From positions 5,027,501 to 5,091,500 of the forward strand of contig CP047152.1 of assembly GCA_041879295.1 (NCBI GenBank): DNA of 64,000 bases. Reading direction: 5' to 3'. Positions 8,378-15,899 of the stretch are shown here, one piece after another. The notes below the pieces were generated by a model. The model saw only the letters and a program-made list of their open reading frames with translations. It was not told the origin of the DNA and searched no databases. Within the stretch, counting starts at the first letter, position 1; the number at the start of each line of letters is the position of its first letter. Source of the DNA: Pseudomonas putida. Lineage in GTDB: Bacteria; Pseudomonadota; Gammaproteobacteria; Pseudomonadales; Pseudomonadaceae. A program made the position numbers and the translations under genes.

Positions 8378-10083
8378 CGGGCAACGCCCTCCTTCAAACA
8401 TTTCAGTTCCTGCTCACTGCTCGCAATGATGTCGAACAGGCGCATGGCCTCGACGTCCACCAGGTCGATCGACTCGATGCAGGTGTCTACTGCAGCACCA
8501 ACGGCCTTGGGCAAACGCGCGCGCAAGTCGGCTTCGAGTTTGCCATGCAAGCGCGCATAGCTGACTCCGACCACTTGCCGGACCATCTGCGTTTCGACCA
8601 TGTAGTTACCGGCAGCGCCACCGAGCAGCCCACCCAGAAGCCCGCCGGCGATTGCACCAATCGGCCCGCCGAGCGCAGTGCCGATTGCGGTACCGATCGC
8701 CGTGCCAGTGGCTGTCGCCGCCGCTTGCTTACCTCGCCCGGTAACCAACTCGACATCAACACCCAGATCTTCGAAACTGCCGATGTCATCACTGGACATG
8801 TCGACCAGCACACCTTTGAGCTCGCTGACGTAGTCTTTCAACTCACGCGTCAGGTAATGCTCGATGGTGCTCTGGCACAGCGCATTGACATCCTTTGTCA
8901 GCGCTTGAACATCTTGCGTGGACTTGTGCGTTTCCAGCAGGTCAGGGAGTTTGAGCAGCACATCGGCAAGCACCGCCGAAGCGATTTGATCGCTACGTAC
9001 TTTGAGGCCCTGAACCGCCTTACGAGTGGCGTCTCGCAGTTCGTCCAGTCTGGGCAGCACGGTACTGCGCAAACTGCTCAGCACGTTGTTCTCAAGGTGG
9101 CTAACCATGAGCTGCGTGGCTTTGCTTTCCTTGTAAACGCGGGCCTCCTGGGCAATCACCTGCAACTGAGCGAACAACCGCTCAAAACCAGCCGCCTGCA
9201 GGCAATCGTCCTGCTCTGCATTCTTACGGGCATAACGGACCGACACAGACACCACAGGTTTAAGCAGCGCCTCATCGAGGTCGGACGCGCGCAGCTGTTG
9301 TGCAGCACGTTTCCACACATCGCCTTCCTGCAGTGAACGATTGGCCGTCGTCTTGTTGCACAGCACCTTGATCAGCGCGTCCTGCCCGAGAACCTCATCC
9401 TCGTTATAAAAGTCACTTTTGGTGATGATCGGCAGCAGGGGTTTATTGCGCTTGAGTTCCCCCTCCAGCTCCGCCAACTCCTGCACCTGACCTGGCGCAG
9501 TGGAACTGCTCAACCACAGCACGGCATCGGCGCTGTCGGTGTAACGCTTGGTCAGTTCACCATTTACACCTGTCACCGAAAGCAATCCGGGTGTGTCGAT
9601 GAGAATCAGCTTTTGCCCCAGGCGGATGCCCTGGATCTGCGAGGTGGTTTCTGTCTCACCTTCAGCAAAGGGCTCATCGCGCTCGACGATCGCGTTGTCG
9701 GCCAGATGAAAGTACTGCACCGCCTCTCCATTGGCAGCGAAGCGTTCGGCGACAAAGTTGCAGAACGAACTCTTACCGGCATTGACCTTGCCAAACACCA
9801 GGATCACAGCTTTGTCGCCAAACGTTTCGGCAAGCTGTGCCGAAGGCTGATTACGCGCCCAGGTGCGTCCCCAGTCCTCGATACACAACCGCACAACTTC
9901 GCGTACACCTTCGGCCTGGCGCGCCAGGTGACCGTCACGGTTCAACTTGCCCAGCGAGGGCTGGGCGCTCAACGCGCGGGTCAGATGAGATTGCCAATCC
10001 TTCAGTTTGCTTTCGTCGGCTTCCACCCGCTGGGTCAAATACTCGAACCCTTTGAGCGCCTCGATAAATGCTTTTTCCTGCAT
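8374..10083 (-). CDS. Dynamin-like GTPase with glycine-zipper membrane segment
   Basis: 569 residues. G1 is GKVNAGKSS (98-106), G3 is DTPG (163-166) and G4 is TKSD (221-224), so it should bind GTP. After helical stalk sequence there is a glycine-zipper block at about residues 455-490, with repeated GTAIGTA and GGLLGGLLGG patterns. Such blocks insert into membranes or oligomerise. The gene overlaps the 513-residue GTPase by four bases and lies 98 bases downstream of the Ser-rich anchored protein. Together they look like a heteromeric membrane-remodelling pair, similar in plan to LeoA/LeoBC but not obviously the same family. Confidence 0.8.
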   Translation of the reverse strand: MQEKAFIEALKGFEYLTQRVEADESKLKDWQSHLTRALSAQPSLGKLNRDGHLARQAEGVREVVRLCIEDWGRTWARNQPSAQLAETFGDKAVILVFGKVNAGKSSFCNFVAERFAANGEAVQYFHLADNAIVERDEPFAEGETETTSQIQGIRLGQKLILIDTPGLLSVTGVNGELTKRYTDSADAVLWLSSSTAPGQVQELAELEGELKRNKPLLPIITKSDFYNEDEVLGQDALIKVLCNKTTANRSLQEGDVWKRAAQQLRASDLDEALLKPVVSVSVRYARKNAEQDDCLQAAGFERLFAQLQVIAQEARVYKESKATQLMVSHLENNVLSSLRSTVLPRLDELRDATRKAVQGLKVRSDQIASAVLADVLLKLPDLLETHKSTQDVQALTKDVNALCQSTIEHYLTRELKDYVSELKGVLVDMSSDDIGSFEDLGVDVELVTGRGKQAAATATGTAIGTAIGTALGGPIGAIAGGLLGGLLGGAAGNYMVETQMVRQVVGVSYARLHGKLEADLRARLPKAVGAAVDTCIESIDLVDVEAMRLFDIIASSEQELKCLKEGVAR

Positions 10084-10181
10084 ACACGATCCTGTGCTGG
10101 TTCAGACTGCCCCAGGCAGCGAACTCATCGTCAAAAACAGTGTGACTACTGCCCCGCTTCACACCGGAGGCAATCGAGCAA

Positions 10182-10598
10182 TCAGCCTATTGGCAGGCTA
10201 TTGAGAAACGTCTTGGCTTCGTTCCTCTCGGCGATATGCCGCTCCAGTACTTTGATTTCCGCATCAATCTCGCGTACGGGTGCATTACGCAAGAACGCTT
10301 TTTTCAGCGACTCAGTGGGAAATTTTGTCGGTTGGCTGACCATTGTCTGAACCAGACCTTGAAGCTGCTTCGTATCAACTTCAATTCCATGCCCCTGGAG
10401 GAAGGCCTTCAGTTGGCGCTCGGCCGCTTCTTTGTTGGCTTGAAGTTTGGCGTTGCGTGCCTTCTCAGCAGCTTCTCGCTCGTAGTCGCGAGAAGACCCC
10501 GAAGAAGAAGACGATGACGCCGAGGAGTCCGAACTGCTGGATACCGCCGCTGCGACTGCCGCGACAGCTGCACCGGCTAACAAGATAAAAGGAAGCAT
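10182..10598 (-). CDS. Small membrane-anchored protein with poly-Ser linker
   Basis: 138 residues. Residues 3-19 (FILLAGAAVAAVAAAVS) form one hydrophobic anchor. A serine-rich linker (20-36) follows, and the rest is charged helical sequence likely to form a coiled coil. No known domain is recognised. It lies three bases after the stop of the 270-residue GTPase, so the two are almost certainly co-translated. It may tether or recruit the dynamin proteins to the membrane. That role is inferred from context only. Confidence 0.65.
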   Translation of the reverse strand: MLPFILLAGAAVAAVAAAVSSSSDSSASSSSSSGSSRDYEREAAEKARNAKLQANKEAAERQLKAFLQGHGIEVDTKQLQGLVQTMVSQPTKFPTESLKKAFLRNAPVREIDAEIKVLERHIAERNEAKTFLNSLPIG

Positions 10599-10601
10599 GG
10601 C

Positions 10602-11414
10602 TCAGGCCCTATTGAGTTGTTTATGGAGCTTGCTGTGCAGGTTTTGGTACTCGGTGACAAAATTTGCCAGCAGCGCTTGCCGTTTGGCCTGCTGATGTAA
10701 AAGTCGCGCCTGCAAGTTGGTCAGCCCCTGATCGATCAGGCCTTCAAGGCTTTCCCCCAGAGCCAGCACTTCGTCCTTACGCGTTTGCTCGACATAAGCC
10801 AGAGCTGATTGCACAGCCTGGCGCAGCTCGTTGATGCCGCTTTTTTTGATTTTCAGCACGCTTGCGCTCTCCAGGCCTTGACGATAACGATGGGCAGACA
10901 CCGGAATGATTGGCAACTTCGGTGCTTGCTGCTTCATCAGCGCCTGAACATTCGCCAAGGTCTGCTCTTCGACCTGCTCGATCTGGGTCAGAACAATCAA
11001 GGTCTGACGCCCACTCTTGAACGCGTCCTGCTGCAAGGTATCGATCATGTCGCATTCGCTCTGGTCGAGTTCGCCCTCTCGCACACAGTGCACAAACAGG
11101 CGGATATCCGATTGCTGCCAAGCGCCAGTCATCGCCGCTTGATCATCGTTGCGGGCAACGTCGGCATCCAGTCCGGGGGTGTCCAACCACCGCACGCCCT
11201 GATACTCGAAGTCGCTTAGCGCTATCGTTTCCCGGGCATCGGACACAGCAAATTGCTCGCACTCGACCAATGCGTTGAGCAAGGAGCTCTTGCCATGGTT
11301 GTACTTGCCGATTACGGACACCACCGGCAGTCGCGCTTTGGCTAATAGGTATTGCAAACGGTTGATCTGATCAGTCTGCTCGGGCAGCACCGCATTGATT
11401 GCTTCGAACCCCAT
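10602..11414 (-). CDS. Dynamin-type/Era-like small GTPase
   Basis: 270 residues from ATG 11414, preceded by GGGAGAGGGGGG; a longer frame reaches 11501 without a better start. G1 is GKYNHGKSS (36-44), resembling the NxGKSS loop of the dynamin group. G3 is DTPG (78-81) and the G4 position is TQIE (143-146), so base specificity may be altered. The C-terminal half is helical and basic with no membrane segment. It is the first gene of the minus-strand run that continues into the anchored protein and the dynamin pair. It may be a third, soluble GTPase of the same assembly. Confidence 0.75.
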   Translation of the reverse strand: MGFEAINAVLPEQTDQINRLQYLLAKARLPVVSVIGKYNHGKSSLLNALVECEQFAVSDARETIALSDFEYQGVRWLDTPGLDADVARNDDQAAMTGAWQQSDIRLFVHCVREGELDQSECDMIDTLQQDAFKSGRQTLIVLTQIEQVEEQTLANVQALMKQQAPKLPIIPVSAHRYRQGLESASVLKIKKSGINELRQAVQSALAYVEQTRKDEVLALGESLEGLIDQGLTNLQARLLHQQAKRQALLANFVTEYQNLHSKLHKQLNRA

Positions 11415-11848
11415 AACCCCCCTCTCCCTGAATGATGTCATTATGCCAACACTGGCCGTAGCAAGGTACTCGCCCAACGCTGCATTGTCGGACTTGCACA
11501 TCTAAAGTCGGCCTGCCGGAAACAGCCCGGTCAAGCGCGCGCCAAGACTGTCGGCGGTGTACGCTTGATCAAGCGTGTTTGCGCATGGGTCAGTGATACA
11601 CGCAGGGCTGTGCCCCTTTCGACATGCTTACTCCTCTACCCACAGGACAATAGCAACTTGCCACTGCGGGGGTGAGCGAACAGTAAGCGAGCGTGCGCAA
11701 AGGTTCCAGGGGTGTGCAGACATACAGGTCAACTTTTAGTAGGGATCAGTGCTTCAGGCGCCGGGTTTAAGCAGACTTTCCAGGCGACTGATCCTGTCAC
11801 TCAAAGCTATATGACCAATAAGTTTACACATCTACCCCGGCGCACGGA
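11415..11848. other. Long spacer between two GTPase operons
   Basis: 434 bases with no convincing gene. It contains a perfect 16-bp palindrome (annotated separately) about 150 bases before the 270-residue GTPase. Near 11,756-11,832 a 25-residue minus-strand frame starts at ATG 11833, too short to support. This spacer probably carries the promoter of the 11414-to-3895 gene run. Confidence 0.5.
11561..11576. promoter_or_regulatory. Perfect 16-bp palindrome, candidate operator
   Basis: ACGCTTGATCAAGCGT equals its own reverse complement over all 16 bases. It sits in the spacer about 147 bases upstream of the GTPase start at 11414. Its position suggests a dimeric regulator binding site for the downstream minus-strand genes. 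No matching copy was noticed at the WYL promoter, so a different regulator may be involved. Confidence 0.4.
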
Positions 11849-13045
11849 TTAGAAAATACCAAACAGCTTCGACTTGACGAGCAGACTAGACGGAACCAGA
11901 CAGCTGGCAAAGAAGTTGTCTTGCTCCGCATACTTGTCGAACAAGCGGGTGAGCTCGATATTGACCCGATCAAAGCCTTCATCGAGCCAGCCGATCAAGG
12001 TCGATTTCAGGGTCAGGATTATTTTTGCCGCCTCAAACAGTGCTCCAACCTTGCGCACCAGACTATCTGATTCAAACCCGCCTTCGATCTCTTTGAAACG
12101 CCCTTCCATCTCGCTCTGAAAGTCGTCGAATACTCGAGTGACTGCGCTTTCCAGCTCATCGCTGGTCTCCCAGTCACCCACGAAGCCAAAGGACGAGAGG
12201 TAGTCATCGAAGCTTCGTAAATCGGAAAACACGTCATCAAAGTCGGGGAGCTCGATTTCTCTGTCCAAATCGAGGTCAGCGATTTTGAACAGGCTCAGAT
12301 CCGCCTTTTCAATCTTGCTAACCATAGTATTGCGCATTTCCATGAGCACACGTTTGAAGTTCAAGCAGCTCATTGCCGCCAGACGCTTGCTCAGGAAGGC
12401 GTGAGATTGCTCCAGATACAGTGAAAGCACTTCTTCCCGCCCAAAGGCCTGCGTCGACTGGCCGCCGCGCTTGCGCACCGACACCGAACACAGTGGAGTC
12501 ACAGATACACCCGGGCACAGCTTGTGAATTTCTCGCGTCAGTGCCTCGACTTTATCTCCCGCCACATCGGCATTGGTCAGGACGACTTGCAGGGGAATTC
12601 GAGCATCCTGGCCGATGCGCTTGATCAGGTTGAGATCAACCGGCTCCAGGCGTGCTGAGCTGGCGTTGATGACATAGAAAGCGCCATGTATCCAAGTTTC
12701 CGGCTCCATGGGGCGTTCGCGCCGCTGCTGCATGAAGCGGTCGAACTGGTCTAGCCAGCGTCCGTAGTTGTCGGCCTCCAGCCCAACACTGTCGAACACA
12801 TTCAACAGGTGCCCTTGGTGAGCAAAAGTGTGCGACTGGAAGTTTTTTTCCCAGGTGGTAACAGGCTTACCACTTCCGGTTTCAAACAGACCGGGCTTGT
12901 CGAACAGATAATTGCAGAAGCTGCTTTTTCCTACGCCGCTTTTGCCCAACACGATGAGATTGATCGCGAACTGATCCATGCGCTTCGGAACCTTGAACAT
13001 CTGTAATAGGAGGAAGTCCTGGGAGAAGGCGCAACGGCTTGCCAC
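11849..13045 (-). CDS. TRAFAC-type GTPase (partner of the next GTPase)
   Basis: 398 residues if the GTG at 13045 is used, which has AAGGG eight bases upstream; ATGs at 13000 and 12979 are alternatives. G1 is GKSGVGKSS (34-42 from the GTG). The G3 position reads DSVG (85-88) instead of DTPG, and G4 is TNAD (~137-140). The C-terminal half is acidic and helical (LPDFDDVFSDLRSFDDYLSS) and ends in a hydrophobic tail. The VGKSS-type loop sets it apart from the dynamin genes and closer to the YcjF/IRG-like small GTPases. It lies 32 bases after the 382-residue GTPase, so both are probably one operon. Confidence 0.75.
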   Translation of the reverse strand: MASRCAFSQDFLLLQMFKVPKRMDQFAINLIVLGKSGVGKSSFCNYLFDKPGLFETGSGKPVTTWEKNFQSHTFAHQGHLLNVFDSVGLEADNYGRWLDQFDRFMQQRRERPMEPETWIHGAFYVINASSARLEPVDLNLIKRIGQDARIPLQVVLTNADVAGDKVEALTREIHKLCPGVSVTPLCSVSVRKRGGQSTQAFGREEVLSLYLEQSHAFLSKRLAAMSCLNFKRVLMEMRNTMVSKIEKADLSLFKIADLDLDREIELPDFDDVFSDLRSFDDYLSSFGFVGDWETSDELESAVTRVFDDFQSEMEGRFKEIEGGFESDSLVRKVGALFEAAKIILTLKSTLIGWLDEGFDRVNIELTRLFDKYAEQDNFFASCLVPSSLLVKSKLFGIF

Positions 13046-13077
13046 TCACCAGGCCCTTCAGCATGCACCAATAAGCA

Positions 13078-14226
13078 TCAGGCTTTGTTGGCCTTCCACT
13101 TGGTCAGTCCGGTATTGAAAGCCTGCATGAACAGTTCACTGGAAAGTAACTTGGTCCAATCCGGCGACTTGCCAGTTTTCAGGTAGCCATCGATGGCGCG
13201 TTCATACACCTCGACCAGGGCCAGCCCCAGTCCGCCGGTGATTGCCCCCGCCACACCAGCGTTGATTATTTGCCCCAACATCGGGATGAACTTGGTCAGG
13301 CTGGCTGCCAGCTGGCGCCCCATCAAACTCAAGATCTGCCCCTTGAGCATACTGACGGCTATTTCGCCCATCGAGTCGAAGCCATAGAGCTTGGCCAGGG
13401 AGGCGGCCATGGCGATCTGCTGCGGCACAATGAGCAGCGCATCTGACATCGGCACCGGATTGAGGCCGGCACTGGCAGCGGTAGTAGCGCTATAAGTCAT
13501 GATGATGGTCATGGCTTCGCTACGCTTGGCGGGTAGCGAAGCAATCTGCGCAGCCACAAACGACTGACGCAGCGCATCATCCTTCAGCGAGCGGCTCGAC
13601 CAGGTGATCAGATGTTCAAGTTCTAGTTTCAGCTCTGGGTCATGGGTGGGATTGTTGGCACAGGTCTCGAACACCTCGCAGTTCACACCGTTTTCGCGCA
13701 GGACTTTGCGAAATGCCTGAGAGGTCTTACCGTTACCCTGATCATCGATTGGCTCAGCATCGCATTGGGTAAGGACCACAGCCACCGGAATATCCAGCTC
13801 ACCCGTGATCAACCGTAGGTTGTCCAGGTCAAAATCAGTAATGCGATGGTTGGCGACCGACAGGCAGTACCAGATGAGGTGGATCTGTTCATTCAGCGCT
13901 TGGTGTTTGCGCTGTTTGATCTCAGGAATGATTTTATCCCGAAAGTTGCCTGCCGAAGCTTTGCCTTCGGTCACTTCATAGCCTTCGGTATCGAAGATGA
14001 CTAACGGTACATTGGGATCCTCATAGCGATCACAGCCATGGGTGATCGGCTTTCCGGTGCCTACTTTGGCAATCGTTTTACCAAAAATATGATTGATCAG
14101 ACTGCTTTTACCCACCCCAGTGCCGCCGACAATCATCAGGTTCGGTCGTTTAACCTGAGCCATTTCATGGTCAAACTGCTCTTCAAATCGCGTTTCCATA
14201 CTTGCCATAACTTTCGTCTCCGTCAC
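13078..14226 (-). CDS. YcjF/DUF697-like GTPase with C-terminal hydrophobic domain
   Basis: 382 residues. G1 is GGTGVGKSS (34-42), G3 is DTEG (79-82) and G4 is TQCD (near 152-155). Residues ~235-345 are Ala/Gly-rich helices with MLGQIINAGVAGAITGGLG, resembling the DUF697 (YcjF-like) membrane-associated region that often follows such GTPase domains. The pairing with the adjacent GTPase of the same loop type suggests a heterodimer. An inverted repeat lies about 40 bases upstream of its start. The role is unknown; membrane sensing of invasion is an inference from the island context. Confidence 0.75.
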   Translation of the reverse strand: MTETKVMASMETRFEEQFDHEMAQVKRPNLMIVGGTGVGKSSLINHIFGKTIAKVGTGKPITHGCDRYEDPNVPLVIFDTEGYEVTEGKASAGNFRDKIIPEIKQRKHQALNEQIHLIWYCLSVANHRITDFDLDNLRLITGELDIPVAVVLTQCDAEPIDDQGNGKTSQAFRKVLRENGVNCEVFETCANNPTHDPELKLELEHLITWSSRSLKDDALRQSFVAAQIASLPAKRSEAMTIIMTYSATTAASAGLNPVPMSDALLIVPQQIAMAASLAKLYGFDSMGEIAVSMLKGQILSLMGRQLAASLTKFIPMLGQIINAGVAGAITGGLGLALVEVYERAIDGYLKTGKSPDWTKLLSSELFMQAFNTGLTKWKANKA

Positions 14227-14266
14227 TCAACCTAGAACGCGCGAACCTGCTGCGCACTGCAGCGGC

Positions 14267-14283
14267 ATACGCTATATGCGTAT
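14267..14283. promoter_or_regulatory. Inverted repeat upstream of YcjF-like GTPase
   Basis: Arms ATACGC and GCGTAT around a 5-base TATAT centre, about 41 bases before the GTPase start at 14226. On the minus strand TTGTCG lies about 17-18 bases upstream of CATATA/TATAGC, so the repeat could overlap the -10 region of a promoter. This is a candidate operator only. Confidence 0.3.
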
Positions 14284-14354
14284 CGACATGTTGCCGACAA
14301 TGCCATATTGCCATTACTCACAAAAGCTGCATCATCCACTTCTGCCGCAACGCC

Positions 14355-14555
14355 CTAAAATCTCCGTCGCACAAAAAAATTCGCAGCAGCAGCCTCGAGC
14401 CGCCCCGCCGCTCGCATTCTCAACGCGGTGCTACCGCACCTCGGGCAGACAACAAACCATTCACCCGGCCTCAATGCATCGCTACGCGAGGCGATGGTCT
14501 TCTTCCAATTGCAGTCTTCACACACCAGCGTGAAAGGCTTTGGTGTTATCGGCAT
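14355..14555 (-). CDS. Small zinc-ribbon protein
   Basis: 66 residues with two CxxC knuckles: Cys12/Cys15 in CEDC and Cys37/Cys40 in CPRC. This pattern makes a single zinc ribbon. The C-terminus is Ala/Arg-rich. A good ribosome site (AGGAG) lies about ten bases before the ATG at 14555. It sits between the 85-residue membrane protein and the YcjF-like GTPase on the same strand and is probably co-transcribed with them. The ribbon may bind nucleic acid or a protein partner. The function is unknown. Confidence 0.65.
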   Translation of the reverse strand: MPITPKPFTLVCEDCNWKKTIASRSDALRPGEWFVVCPRCGSTALRMRAAGRLEAAAANFFVRRRF

Positions 14556-14587
14556 GAATGCCTACTCCTGTAGAGCGTTGCCATGAA

Positions 14588-14845
14588 TTACTCCGAAATC
14601 GGTACCAACGCCTGCAGCAACTCTAACTTGCGCTGCAGCTGGGCGATGTGCTCCTGGTCAGCACGCCGTGCCGACCGCAGCTCACGGTTCTCCATCTCCC
14701 AGATCCGCGCCCAACGCGCGTTGTGGCGGCATGCCAGCGCTATCTGCCAGAGCTCGCGCAACTTCATGTACTGCAACAGGAGCACCGCCAGGATCACCCC
14801 GATCAACACCAACGCCCCTGTCGAAACCACTTCAGACATAGTCAT
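14588..14845 (-). CDS. Small membrane protein with coiled coil
   Basis: 85 residues from ATG 14845, with AAGGAAG five bases upstream; an in-frame ATG at 14839 is possible. One transmembrane helix (about 9-26, TGALVLIGVILAVLLLQY) is followed by a charged segment and a heptad-like coil near 52-80 that ends in the C-terminus. It is the first gene of the minus-strand array and divergent from the WYL regulator. The form resembles small membrane partners of phage-defence systems, but no family is recognised. Confidence 0.65.
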   Translation of the reverse strand: MTMSEVVSTGALVLIGVILAVLLLQYMKLRELWQIALACRHNARWARIWEMENRELRSARRADQEHIAQLQRKLELLQALVPISE

Positions 14846-14913
14846 GTCCACTTCCTTTCCTGGCTTCAAATTATTTCGAAGACAGAGACAAGATATGTAG
14901 TGATTTACGACAG

Positions 14914-14928
14914 GTCTAGAATGTAGAC
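14914..14928. promoter_or_regulatory. Inverted repeat in the WYL promoter, candidate autorepressor site
   Basis: Perfect arms GTCTA and TAGAC around a 5-base centre (GAATG). For the WYL gene, a weak -35 (ACGACA, 14907-14912) and -10 (TATACA, 14930-14935) with 17-base spacing would place the repeat exactly in the promoter spacer. The same intergenic region also serves the divergent minus-strand array. BrxR/CapW-type WYL regulators are known to bind inverted repeats in this kind of location, so this is a good candidate operator for both sides. Confidence 0.5.
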
Positions 14929-14964
14929 TTATACAGGTAAAGTAATCGCGCACATGGAGCGGGT

Positions 14965-15840
14965 ATGAAACGCAAGCAATCCATCGAGCAGGTCCGCTGG
15001 GACCTGGCACTTCGCTATCGTTTGATCGAGACCGTTGCCTGGTGGGAAGGCCGGCTGACCACGGGCCACCTGATACAGAGCTTTGGTATCAGTCGCCAGC
15101 AGGCCTCCAAGGACATCAATACCTACATCACCGAGCATGCGCCCAAAAACTTGACATATGACAAGCAGCTCAAGGGCTACGTACCGAGCAAGCACTTCAA
15201 GCCGTTGTTCATCGACGACAGTGCCAGCGCTTATCTGCACCTGCTTTATCAGAACAATGAACGTGCACCACACATCGACGGGCTGGCATTGGCCTATGCG
15301 CACACCCGGGTATTGGAAGTCCCTGATCGCCCGATCCGGCCGGAAGTCCTGCGCCCCTTGCTCAAGGCCTGTCGCGAAGGCCTGCGGCTGGAAACCGAGT
15401 ACGTGTCGTTTAACACTCCGAACGTAGAGGTGCGCCTGATTGCTCCGCACACGCTGGTCTACACCGGCATGCGCTGGCACGTGAGGGCGTATTGCGAGAA
15501 GAACGGCCAGTATCGGGATTTCGTGCTCAGCCGCCTGCGAGGCCAGCCGGATTTGCTCGACCAATCGCCGAACACACGCGAAGAGGATGAAGACTGGAAT
15601 GTCGAGGTACCGGTCATATTCGAGCCTGATGGGCGATTGAACGCGGCGCAGAAGGCGATCATCGAGACCGACTTCGGCATGACGCAGGGGCAACTGGTAG
15701 TGCCTAGCCGAAGGGCACTGGTGAAGTATGTGCTGCAGCGTTACCAAATCGACCACCGTAACCTCGCGGTTCTCCCTGAGGCGCAGCAACTGGTAGTGAG
15801 CAATCTCAAGGAACTGAAGCCCTGGCTGTTGAATGACTAA
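14965..15840 (+). CDS. WYL-domain transcriptional regulator (BrxR/CapW-like)
   Basis: 291 residues. An N-terminal winged helix-turn-helix is centred on TTGHLIQSFGISRQQASKDI (31-50). A WYL domain follows at about 118-190, with RWHVRAYC in the position of the WYL core, and then a WCX-type C-terminal extension. The length and layout match BrxR and CapW, dimeric regulators that control BREX, CBASS and other phage-defence loci and respond to a ligand or nucleic acid. It is divergent from the minus-strand GTPase array, with the candidate operator in the shared promoter region, so it probably represses that array and itself. Confidence 0.85.
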   Translation: MKRKQSIEQVRWDLALRYRLIETVAWWEGRLTTGHLIQSFGISRQQASKDINTYITEHAPKNLTYDKQLKGYVPSKHFKPLFIDDSASAYLHLLYQNNERAPHIDGLALAYAHTRVLEVPDRPIRPEVLRPLLKACREGLRLETEYVSFNTPNVEVRLIAPHTLVYTGMRWHVRAYCEKNGQYRDFVLSRLRGQPDLLDQSPNTREEDEDWNVEVPVIFEPDGRLNAAQKAIIETDFGMTQGQLVVPSRRALVKYVLQRYQIDHRNLAVLPEAQQLVVSNLKELKPWLLND

Positions 15841-15852
15841 TCTTTGAAACTC

Positions 15853-15881
15853 GCGACGAGGGGCTTGGAGCCCCGCGTCGC
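15853..15881. terminator. Strong hairpin between convergent genes
   Basis: Outer arms GCGACG/CGTCGC and inner arms GGGGC/GCCCC around TTGGA form a 29-base hairpin 12 bases after the WYL stop. No U-tract follows on either strand, so it may work as a weak bidirectional terminator or only as an RNA-end structure. Confidence 0.45.
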
Positions 15882-15899
15882 TGGCCGGGAAATTCTCAC

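Noticed and set aside
7379..8560. 393-residue plus-strand open frame opposite the dynamin genes
   Set aside because: Lies fully on the opposite strand of two GTPase genes with clear motifs; a high-GC shadow frame.
11756..11833. 25-residue minus-strand frame (MCKLIGHIALSDRISRLES...) between two GTPase genes
   Set aside because: Too short, preceded directly by a stop, and with no clear ribosome site; nothing supports it as a gene.
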